Below, piece after piece: positions 1 to 7,628 of a DNA stretch of 64,000 nt. A program made the position numbers and the translations under genes. Location of the stretch: contig SUTQ01000004.1 in the NCBI GenBank assembly GCA_015062805.1, positions 59,539-123,538 of the forward strand, written 5' to 3'. Under the pieces are notes generated by a model. The model was not told where the DNA came from, did no database searches, and saw only the letters and a program-made list of their open reading frames with translations. Positions within the stretch are counted from its first letter, which is position 1. The number at the start of each line of letters is the position of its first letter. The DNA is from Methanosphaera stadtmanae. Its GTDB lineage: Archaea; Methanobacteriota; Methanobacteria; Methanobacteriales; Methanobacteriaceae.

Positions 1-85
1 TAATAACTCTGCAACAAATGGTGGTGCAATATATGCAGATGCTTATAATAATGTTACACTTGTTAATTGTAGTTTAGCTAATAAC
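1..85 (+). repeat. 85-bp direct repeat, copy 1
   Basis: Bases 1-85 recur exactly at 466-550, in frame and 155 codons apart, inside the adhesin beta-helix region. A partial third copy (about 32 bp) begins at 546. Confidence 0.9.
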
Positions 86-1858
86 ACAGCAAGTGCAATA
101 TATGCATATTACTTGTGTGATGTTACATTATCTAAATGTACTTTTACTAGAAATAGGGGTACTTCTGTAATCTATTCAGAATGGAACTGTGATGTTACAT
201 TATCTAATTGTACTTTAACTAATAACAAAATTGGTATAACTACAATTAAATGTACACTTCAACTTTATAATTGTACTTTAACTAAAAACACGAATAGTTC
301 AATAGTTTCTAGAGATCAAGCAGGTATTGTCAATCTTTATGATTGTACTTTAGCTAATAATGCTGGAGCAATATCTGCATATGGTTTAGCAAGACGTATT
401 AATGGTGTTATAGATTATTCAAATGTTAAAGAAACTAATCTCAATCTTTATAACTGTATTTTAAATAATAACTCTGCAACAAATGGTGGTGCAATATATG
501 CAGATGCTTATAATAATGTTACACTTGTTAATTGTAGTTTAGCTAATAACTCTGCAACAAATGGTGGTGCAATATACTCCAATAATGCTGCATTGATTTG
601 TACAAATACAGTTATGATGGATAATCATGCAAATTATCGTGGAGGGGCTATATTTTATAATAATACCAAGGCATTAAATGAGAAAGGTCTAAAGTTTTTT
701 AACAATTCCGCTAAAGAAAGTGACAATATCCATTATTACGTTTATAAATCAAAAATTGAATTAAATGATACGGTAGGGATTTACCATGATACAATTTCCA
801 TTACTGAAAAATTATTGGATAATGATAATAGAGGTATTCGATCTCATTACCTAACCTATGATATTGGCGGAATTAAGGGAGGAGTATATACAAAATCTTA
901 TGGAATTTTCAATATTACTCTCAAAGTAAATGAAACAGGTATAAAAAATGTATATGTTGAATATAATGGTAGTGATTATCCTCCATCTAATATTACTAAA
1001 AAATTAACAGTTTTAAAAAGAAACACAACAATCAGTTTGGAACAACTTACAATATCAGAGGGAATAGTTACAGTTAAAGGTAAATTAAGAGATTATGCTA
1101 ATACTAAATTAGGAAATGCAAATGTTTACGTGTCATTGAATAATATTAAACAACATTTATTAACAGACACTAATGGAACATTCACAACTAATTTCACTAT
1201 TACAAAAACGGGACAAAATGTATTATCCCTAGTTTATAATGGTAATAGAAACTACGAAGCAAGTAATTTTACAACATCATTCCAAGTAACAAACAAAACA
1301 ACAACAAATATAATAATAAACCCAATAAAGGCCGTGCCAAAAGATTCAACAGTAACAATTACTGGAAAATATACTGATATTAATGGAAACAACCTTAGGT
1401 ACACTCCAATACTTATCACAATCAACGGACAAACATATAAAAATAGTACTGATGCGAATGGAATTTACATGTACTCGTATAAAACTACTACTATTGGAAC
1501 AAATAATGTTTCTGTATCTTATCCTGGTAATAGGAGGTATACTGGAGCTACTGCAAAAACAACATTCCAAGTAATAGACAAAATAGCTACTAAATTTACT
1601 GTAAATTCAGTAGGTACTGTTCAGAAGGGTAGTGTGGTTACGATTACTGGTAAATATACTGATATAAATGGTAATAATCTTAGGTATACTCCAATAATTA
1701 TTACGATTAATGGACAGACTTTTACAAATAGTACTGATGCGAATGGTATTTACACATATGCATACAAAACAACAACTTCTGGAACAAATAACGTAACAGT
1801 ATCCTATCCGGTAATAGTAGGTATACTGGAGCTACTGCAAAAACAACATTCCAAGTAA
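1..1858 (+). CDS. Adhesin-like surface protein, C-terminal part (5' end outside window, frameshifted 3' end)
   Basis: The reading frame is open from base 2, so the gene starts upstream of the window. The first ~200 residues are short repeats of the type N-C-x-L-x-N-N-S-A with G-G-A-I-Y turns, typical of right-handed parallel beta-helix (polymorphic outer membrane protein-like) domains in archaeal adhesin-like proteins. From about base 1000 Ig-like beta-sandwich repeats follow. Two are near-identical with a 96-residue period (T-G-K-Y-T-D-I-N-G-N-N-L-R-Y-T-P at about 1360 and 1648). The protein is presumably secreted and displayed on the cell surface, but no signal peptide is visible because the start is missing. 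In the last repeat the frame changes after Y-P (bases 1805-1810) and the end becomes an unrelated I-L-E-L-L-Q-K-Q-H-S-K. The neighbouring frame would continue G-N-S-R-Y-T-G-A-T-A and stop at 1863. Family assignment is firm; ligand unknown. Confidence 0.85.
   Translation, partial: NNSATNGGAIYADAYNNVTLVNCSLANNTASAIYAYYLCDVTLSKCTFTRNRGTSVIYSEWNCDVTLSNCTLTNNKIGITTIKCTLQLYNCTLTKNTNSSIVSRDQAGIVNLYDCTLANNAGAISAYGLARRINGVIDYSNVKETNLNLYNCILNNNSATNGGAIYADAYNNVTLVNCSLANNSATNGGAIYSNNAALICTNTVMMDNHANYRGGAIFYNNTKALNEKGLKFFNNSAKESDNIHYYVYKSKIELNDTVGIYHDTISITEKLLDNDNRGIRSHYLTYDIGGIKGGVYTKSYGIFNITLKVNETGIKNVYVEYNGSDYPPSNITKKLTVLKRNTTISLEQLTISEGIVTVKGKLRDYANTKLGNANVYVSLNNIKQHLLTDTNGTFTTNFTITKTGQNVLSLVYNGNRNYEASNFTTSFQVTNKTTTNIIINPIKAVPKDSTVTITGKYTDINGNNLRYTPILITINGQTYKNSTDANGIYMYSYKTTTIGTNNVSVSYPGNRRYTGATAKTTFQVIDKIATKFTVNSVGTVQKGSVVTITGKYTDINGNNLRYTPIIITINGQTFTNSTDANGIYTYAYKTTTSGTNNVTVSYPVIVGILELLQKQHSK
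466..550 (+). repeat. 85-bp direct repeat, copy 2
   Basis: Exact match to bases 1-85. It encodes N-N-S-A-T-N-G-G-A-I-Y-A-D-A-Y and the following beta-helix rung. Exact identity at the DNA level points to recent duplication or gene conversion. Confidence 0.9.
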
Positions 1859-2048
1859 AATAGCAATAAAATATAAAAAATAATCCTTAAAGGGGTTTTT
1901 TTATTCTCTTCCCCCCCCTTATTTTATATAAATAATTATGAAAGAAACTTTTTAAGGGTTTGATTAATTTTTTTATCTTTTTCATATGTCCTTGATATTT
2001 TTAAGGTTTTTACAAAAAAAGTATAGATAAGTTAAATTATCTTATTTT

Positions 2049-2816
2049 TTAAATAGAAAATAGATTATTTTTAGTAAAATACTTTCTTGTTTTCTTGATA
2101 TATTTTGTTCGGACTAAAACGCTAATCAAATCCCCTTTTTCTAAAACAATATTATTTTGAGCTATATATGTCTCATTATTTTTATGACACAGCACTATGA
2201 TAAAATTTTTATTGGGGCTGATGTCGCATATGCATTTTCCTGCAATTCTATTGGCCTTTACAGGAATATCTATTAGTTCAAAGTCTCCTTTTCCCATTAC
2301 AGCTATTTCAGAAATGTTCTGGGGAATAATCATCTTTTCAATATCACTACAGGCAGCAAGTTCGGGACTGACAACTTCCGACACTCCCAATTTCTTAAAC
2401 ATTTTAATGTGTGACGGATCTGTTGTTCTTGCAATAATCTTGCTCACATTATATTTTTGGGCAGTAATACTTATCAGAAGGTTGATTTCATCAACACTTG
2501 TGGCAGCCACAATAATGTCGGCCGTTTCAATGCCCGCCTTTTCAAGAGTCTTTTTTTCGGTAGCATTTCCTATGATGAAATTGATTTCTTCATATCTTTC
2601 TTCAAGGGACTTCATATTTTCCGCATTGTCATCAATAAGTGTAACGTTATATCGAGGGCATGTTTTTAATTTTTCAATTAGGTGGGCACCTACTCTACCC
2701 CCACCAATAATAATCAGGTCATAAGGTTTTTTTTCATCTGACTCTTCAGATACATAATTATCGTCTAAATTTGTAACAATTTCCTCTACTAACTTAATGC
2801 TGCTCTCATCAACCAT
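2049..2816 (-). CDS. TrkA-type K+ channel/transporter regulatory (RCK) protein
   Basis: 255-residue cytoplasmic protein with an acidic N-terminal extension (about residues 1-30), a TrkA-N Rossmann domain with G-G-G-R-V-G at 38-43 and an acidic residue ending the second strand, and a TrkA-C-like domain in the last ~80 residues. Such proteins bind NAD(H) or nucleotides and gate Trk/Ktr potassium transporters. No transporter membrane subunit is adjacent, so its partner is not visible here. It starts at an ATG preceded by a weak GGGATGA about 10 bases upstream and is divergent from the flippase-like gene. The RCK fold is clear; the transported ion is inferred from the family. Confidence 0.85.
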   Translation of the reverse strand: MVDESSIKLVEEIVTNLDDNYVSEESDEKKPYDLIIIGGGRVGAHLIEKLKTCPRYNVTLIDDNAENMKSLEERYEEINFIIGNATEKKTLEKAGIETADIIVAATSVDEINLLISITAQKYNVSKIIARTTDPSHIKMFKKLGVSEVVSPELAACSDIEKMIIPQNISEIAVMGKGDFELIDIPVKANRIAGKCICDISPNKNFIIVLCHKNNETYIAQNNIVLEKGDLISVLVRTKYIKKTRKYFTKNNLFSI

Positions 2817-2947
2817 AGTATTTCATCCCAATCTTCTAATATTGATATTAGATATCATAATATATAAACTTAAAAATAAATATTAAATACTAAAACCAAA
2901 TAGTTATACAATAATATTTTGCTTAAAAAAATTAGGTTTGTGAAACT

Positions 2948-3964
2948 ATGGATTATAAAAAAGTTGTAGCATTATTGGCAGTTGGGATTATTATTTTACT
3001 TGCTATGGTAATGTTTGTAGGTCCGGGCCAAATTTTCAATGCATTAAAAACGGCAAATATTAACTACGTAATCCTCGCAATTGCTATTCAGTTTGTGATT
3101 ATCTGGTTATGGAATACCAGATGGAGTATTATCTGTAACTCGCTGGACATACCACATCATCAGTTATCATTGTTTGCAATGACAATTGTTGGTCTTGCTA
3201 TAAATGATTTAACTCCAAGTGGTCGTAGTGGTGGAGAACCGGTAAGAGCTTATTTATTGAGTAAAAACTCTTCAGCGGAATTCAAAAAAACGTTTGCAAC
3301 GGTAATGGCAGATAAACTATGCGATACAATTCCATTTATGGTCTTGGCAATATTTGCCATATCATATTTAATGTTTTATCTGCATTTGAGCACCGCACTG
3401 TTTTCATTGCTGCTGATAGCTTTGGTTGTATTTATCATCGCACTGGCATTCATAATATACATATGCATAAATGAAACATTCGGAATTAAAGCGATTCAAT
3501 GGGTATTCCGACAGTTAAGACACTTTACTTCAAGGGATTTGGATAAATATGAAGACATAGCAACAACTTCTCTGGTAGGATTCCAAAGCAGCTTGTTATA
3601 CCTGATGAACGATTATAAATTATTGGTAATTGCTACAGTAATTTCATTTGTAGTATGGTTTTTGGAACTATCAAGGGTATTCGTTGTCTTCATGGCATTT
3701 GGAGTTCATGTTTCACTTGGTATGATAGCAGCTGTATTCTTAGTTTCATCTTTGATTGGAATAATTCCTATACTCCCTGGAGGACTGGGTTCCATCGACG
3801 GTGTAATGATTCTGTTGTATTCATTGGCAGGAATATCCTCATCTATCAGTACTGCAGCAACGCTTGTGGAACGTATGATATCATTGTGGATGGTAATTAT
3901 TATAGGAGTAATATTACTGCCGTTCTTTGGAACAAAAGCATTGGAATACGTTGAAAGTTCGTGA
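2948..3964 (+). CDS. Lysylphosphatidylglycerol synthase TM-like (UPF0104/flippase-like) membrane protein
   Basis: 338-residue integral membrane protein with about seven to eight hydrophobic segments. The region G-R-S-G-G-E-P-V-R-A-Y-L-L near residues 92-104 is the signature of the lysylphosphatidylglycerol synthase transmembrane family (PF03706), and a Gly/Pro-rich I-L-P-G-G-L-G-S-I-D segment lies near residue 276. In archaea these proteins lack the lysyltransferase domain and are thought to move lipid-linked substrates across the membrane; the substrate is unknown. It is a monocistronic gene between trkA-like and ftr. Confidence 0.8.
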   Translation: MDYKKVVALLAVGIIILLAMVMFVGPGQIFNALKTANINYVILAIAIQFVIIWLWNTRWSIICNSLDIPHHQLSLFAMTIVGLAINDLTPSGRSGGEPVRAYLLSKNSSAEFKKTFATVMADKLCDTIPFMVLAIFAISYLMFYLHLSTALFSLLLIALVVFIIALAFIIYICINETFGIKAIQWVFRQLRHFTSRDLDKYEDIATTSLVGFQSSLLYLMNDYKLLVIATVISFVVWFLELSRVFVVFMAFGVHVSLGMIAAVFLVSSLIGIIPILPGGLGSIDGVMILLYSLAGISSSISTAATLVERMISLWMVIIIGVILLPFFGTKALEYVESS

Positions 3965-4104
3965 TTCCTTATTTCACTATTTTTTTAAAAATTTTTTAAA
4001 ATTATTATTTATGGAAAATCTTATTTTAGGTTAAATTTAAATAATTAATATAGTTAAACGAAAGTTTTTATAATTATTATTTTTTTTAATGGAGATTACT
4101 TATT

Positions 4105-4983
4105 ATGAATTCACCAATAATTGAAGATACTTATGCGGAAGCATTCGGTACAAAAGCTGCACATGTATTGATTACTGCAGCAACTAGAAAAATGGCTCTT
4201 ATAGCAGCAACAGAAGCAACAGGATTTGCAACATCATTCATAGGATGTCCTGCAGAAGCTGGAATAGAATCTTATTATCCTCCGGAAAAAACACCTGATG
4301 GAAGACCGGGCTATTCTATAATAATATGTCAGAATAAAACCGAGAAAGTGAAGGAACAATTGCTTGAAAGGATTGGACAATGTGTATTGACTGCAGCTAC
4401 GACCTCAGTTTTTAATCTCTTGTCTGAGAGTGAAGTTCAGGATAACTTAGGGTTCAAACTTGCATTCTTTGCAGACGGCTACCAGGAAAAGGCGGATATG
4501 TATGGAAGACAAATGTATAGGATTCCAGTAATGAGTGGAGACTTTCTTATAGAGGAAAACTTCGGAATAGTTGATGCAGTTGCAGGAGGAAACCTATTTA
4601 TAATGGCTAAAACACAATCTTCAGCACTTGTTGCAGCAGAAGCAGCAGTAAATGCTATTCGTGAAGTCAAAGGAGTCATCACTCCATTTCCTGGGGGGAT
4701 AGTTGCATCAGGTTCAAAGGTTGGGTCAAAAAAATATAAATTTATGCATGCAACTACAAACGAGGAATACTGTCCAACATTAAAGGATGTGGTTGACTCA
4801 AAATTACCGGAAGATGCTGAAGGAGTATATGAAATAGTTTTCGATGGATTAACTGAAGAAAGTATCAAAAAGGCAACACAGGTTGCTATAGATGCAATTA
4901 AAACAATTCCTGGAGTCATCAAGATATCTGCAGGAAATTATGGTGGAAATTTGGGAAAATATAAAATCAATTTAATAGAATAG
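4105..4983 (+). CDS. ftr: Formylmethanofuran:tetrahydromethanopterin formyltransferase
   Basis: Cytosolic enzyme that transfers the formyl group between formylmethanofuran and H4MPT, step two of CO2 reduction to methane and, in reverse, of methyl-group oxidation. The 292-residue length is close to the family norm of about 297. Family signatures are visible: I-E-D-T-Y-A-E-A-F near the N terminus, A-T-G-F-A-T-S, C-P-A-E-A-G-I-E and T-P-D-G-R-P-G. ATG with GGAG about 11 bases upstream. nnr follows after 9 bases, so the two are probably cotranscribed. If the organism is Methanosphaera, which reduces methanol rather than CO2, Ftr would serve one-carbon metabolism rather than net methanogenesis from CO2; that is inference. 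Confidence 0.96.
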   Translation: MNSPIIEDTYAEAFGTKAAHVLITAATRKMALIAATEATGFATSFIGCPAEAGIESYYPPEKTPDGRPGYSIIICQNKTEKVKEQLLERIGQCVLTAATTSVFNLLSESEVQDNLGFKLAFFADGYQEKADMYGRQMYRIPVMSGDFLIEENFGIVDAVAGGNLFIMAKTQSSALVAAEAAVNAIREVKGVITPFPGGIVASGSKVGSKKYKFMHATTNEEYCPTLKDVVDSKLPEDAEGVYEIVFDGLTEESIKKATQVAIDAIKTIPGVIKISAGNYGGNLGKYKINLIE

Positions 4984-4992
4984 GGTGAAAAC

Positions 4993-6453
4993 ATGAAGGA
5001 CGTACTTACACCAATTGAAATGAGAGCAACGGACAAAAACACAGAATACAACCATATTCCCACTATTGTTCTAATGGAAAATGCCGGTTCTAAAATTTCT
5101 GATTATATAGTTAACAATTACCCTGAAAAGAAAAAAGTGTCCATATACTCAGGAACTGGTGGGAATGGTGGGGACGGTTTTGTAATAGCAAGACACCTGC
5201 TAAATCACGGATATAAAGTACGTTTATTTTTAATGGCAAAACCTGAAAACATTAAAAACAAGGATTCCAAGTTAAATTATGAATCCACCAGAATTATAGC
5301 CGAAACGGATAAGAACCTTAAATTGAATATTGTCACTGATTCCTCCCAGGTAACTCCTGATAATTCTGACATAATCGTTGATGCAATATTGGGAACAGGT
5401 GTCAATGGTAAACTGAGGGAACCAATATCAAGTGCTATAGATACCATTAATTATTCTCCTGCGATAGTAATTTCAGTAGACGTGCCTTCAGGAATGAATC
5501 CTGAAAATGGATTGGTAAATGACAAGTGCGTAGTAGCCCATGAAACATTAACCTTACATAAAATGAAAACCGGATTGGTAAACGCACAGCAAAGTTATGT
5601 TGGAAAAATCAGTGTGTTGGACATTGGAATTCCTCGAGTGTCAGAGGAATATGTGGGGGAAGGGGATTTATTAAAAATCCCAGGTCCTGCGAAGGATTCT
5701 CATAAGGGACAAAACGGATCAATTTTGATAGTAGGTTCAAATCCGGATTATGTTGGTGCTGTTGTATTTGCTGCAGAAGCTGCATTGTCACAGGGAATAG
5801 ATCTCGTATTCATTATTGCGCCAGAATCATCTGCAGGCATAATCAAACAGTACAATCCCGAATTTATTGTAAGGACTGTTCCAGGTAATGTGTTATCCAT
5901 GGATGCCTACAATGTATTTTTAGACTTGGAACAGAAGGTTGATTCAATTCTTATAGGTTCCGGTTCTGGCTTGGATGAAGAGACGTCCGATTTGTTCAAT
6001 GAAATATTATCAACCACTAAAAAACCTGTAATTATTGATGCTGATGCATTGAAATTGGTTTCAAAGGACATGTTGGAAGAAAATATTGTTGTAACTCCTC
6101 ATGAATATGAATTCAAAAAGTTATTTGCTGAAGAGCTTCCAAAAAAATTGGATGATAAAATCGAATTATTGCTGGGTTTGTCTAATGAGTATGCTTGTAC
6201 TATTTTACTAAAAGGAGTTGTTGATGTAATTGCTTGTAGTGATGATTATAAGTTAAACAGAACAGGTAATCAGGGAATGACTATTGGGGGTACTGGAGAT
6301 TTGCTTGCAGGACTGACAGCTGCACTTGCTACAAAAATTAATCTCTTCGAAGCTGCATACTTATCTTCATTTATTCTTGGACAGGCAGCAGATAAAGTTC
6401 TTAAAGAAAAAGGATTTAATTATAGGATAGAAGATATTTTAAAAGAGTTGTAG
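4993..6453 (+). CDS. nnr: Bifunctional NAD(P)H-hydrate epimerase / ADP-dependent NAD(P)H-hydrate dehydratase
   Basis: 486-residue fusion that repairs hydrated NAD(P)H. The N-terminal YjeF_N epimerase (about residues 1-215) carries G-T-G-G-N-G-G-D-G at 54-62 and D-A-I-L-G-T-G near 128. The C-terminal ribokinase-like dehydratase (about 225-486) carries the catalytic G-T-G-D at 433-436. Start ATG with GGGTGA 4 bases upstream, 9 bases after ftr, indicating one operon. It converges on the bofA-like gene with a 4-base gap. Both domains appear complete. Confidence 0.95.
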   Translation: MKDVLTPIEMRATDKNTEYNHIPTIVLMENAGSKISDYIVNNYPEKKKVSIYSGTGGNGGDGFVIARHLLNHGYKVRLFLMAKPENIKNKDSKLNYESTRIIAETDKNLKLNIVTDSSQVTPDNSDIIVDAILGTGVNGKLREPISSAIDTINYSPAIVISVDVPSGMNPENGLVNDKCVVAHETLTLHKMKTGLVNAQQSYVGKISVLDIGIPRVSEEYVGEGDLLKIPGPAKDSHKGQNGSILIVGSNPDYVGAVVFAAEAALSQGIDLVFIIAPESSAGIIKQYNPEFIVRTVPGNVLSMDAYNVFLDLEQKVDSILIGSGSGLDEETSDLFNEILSTTKKPVIIDADALKLVSKDMLEENIVVTPHEYEFKKLFAEELPKKLDDKIELLLGLSNEYACTILLKGVVDVIACSDDYKLNRTGNQGMTIGGTGDLLAGLTAALATKINLFEAAYLSSFILGQAADKVLKEKGFNYRIEDILKEL

Positions 6454-6457
6454 GGGG

Positions 6458-6715
6458 TTAGAATATTAGGTAGAATAATGCTAGCAATATTGTACCGGTT
6501 ACTCCTCCGAATCCTGATATTATAAGTGTAATAAGGTTTATTGGTACATTGATTCCCGGAAGGAAATTGGCTATGGTTAATAAAATCCATCCAGCTAAAA
6601 AGTGTACTGCAATTTTTACAACTGTACTACTGATATCTAAAATGAATTTGAAAGCAACCGCTCCAATAGCAATTAGTATTATAAGGAATATTATTTCAGT
6701 AATCATCTTTTTCAC
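6458..6715 (-). CDS. BofA-like small membrane protein
   Basis: 85-residue protein, almost entirely hydrophobic, with two to three transmembrane helices and a conserved-looking segment N-F-L-P-G-I-N-V-P-I-N near residues 51-61, resembling the PF07441 family named after the Bacillus pro-sigma-K processing inhibitor BofA. Archaea have no sigma-K, so the role is unknown. The start is either GTG at 6715 or ATG at 6706; AAAGGA lies only 2 bases before the GTG but about 11 before the ATG, which slightly favours the ATG. It lies 12 bases downstream of larB and is probably cotranscribed with it. Confidence 0.7.
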   Translation of the reverse strand: MKKMITEIIFLIILIAIGAVAFKFILDISSTVVKIAVHFLAGWILLTIANFLPGINVPINLITLIISGFGGVTGTILLALFYLIF

Positions 6716-6727
6716 ATCCTTTTACAA

Positions 6728-7501
6728 TCATTCATTTACTCTTTTTTCTATTTGTTTAAGTATGGTGATGGCATATACTCCGGCACCATAACCATTGTCT
6801 ATGTTCATTGTAGCAATACCTGGTGCACAAGATTGTAACATGGCAAAGAGTGCTGTAAAACCTTTTTCTCCAACTCCATAACCGGTTGAAGTAGGAACGG
6901 CAATTACTGGCATATCAACTATGCCTGCAACAACAGATGGTAATGCTCCTTCCATACCTGCTAATGTTATGACAACATCTACCTGTTCTTCAAGCAAGTA
7001 ACTTATCTTATCTATTAATCTGTGTATTCCTGCTACACCTACATCATAAGTTTTTATGACTGTGTAACCTGCCTGTTCTAATGTTATTCTGGATTCTTCT
7101 GCTATGGGAATATCTGCCGTTCCTGCGGTTATGATTCCCACCTTACCTTTGGATTTTTTTATCTCTGTCTTATTAATAGTTAATATAGATGCTTCTTTAT
7201 AATAATTGGAATTTTCTAGTATGTTTTCATTTATGTAATTTTGAATGTTATTAAATCGATCTTCAGGAAGTCTTGTTATCATTAAATTATTGGTAGAATT
7301 GATATTATTGATAATGTTTAGTAAGTCCTCATCAGTTTTCCCCTGTGCATAAACAGCTTCGGGAATTCCTGTTCTATTTTCTCTTGAAACATCAAATTTA
7401 ATATTGTCTCCAAGTTCCTGTATCTGTGTAATCTTAAGTTGACTTTCAGCATCATCGATACTAATTTCACCATCAATTAACTTTTTTAAAATATCTCTCA
7501 T
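6728..7501 (-). CDS. larB: LarB-family pyridinium-3,5-biscarboxylic acid mononucleotide synthase (PurE-related)
   Basis: 257 residues. The N-terminal third has the LarB signature F-D-V-S-R-E-N-R-T-G-I-P-E. The C-terminal part is a PurE-like fold with G-I-I-T-A-G-T-A-D-I-P and A-G-M-E-G-A-L-P-S-V-V-A-G, followed by P-V-I-A-V-P-T-S-T-G-Y-G. In lactobacilli LarB carboxylates and hydrolyses nicotinic acid adenine dinucleotide as the first step towards the nickel-pincer nucleotide of lactate racemase. In archaea the recipient enzyme is often unknown. ATG with AAGGA upstream. Divergent from hypF, with bofA-like downstream. Confidence 0.88.
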   Translation of the reverse strand: MRDILKKLIDGEISIDDAESQLKITQIQELGDNIKFDVSRENRTGIPEAVYAQGKTDEDLLNIINNINSTNNLMITRLPEDRFNNIQNYINENILENSNYYKEASILTINKTEIKKSKGKVGIITAGTADIPIAEESRITLEQAGYTVIKTYDVGVAGIHRLIDKISYLLEEQVDVVITLAGMEGALPSVVAGIVDMPVIAVPTSTGYGVGEKGFTALFAMLQSCAPGIATMNIDNGYGAGVYAITILKQIEKRVNE

Positions 7502-7628
7502 AAAATTCCTTCTTATTACAGAATAGTAATTATTCTAATTTTTCATAGTTTGTAATTCTATATAAACCTATCTATTTTAATATTTTAAAAAATATAAACT
7601 ATTATGTTAAAGTAATAATGGGAAAAAC

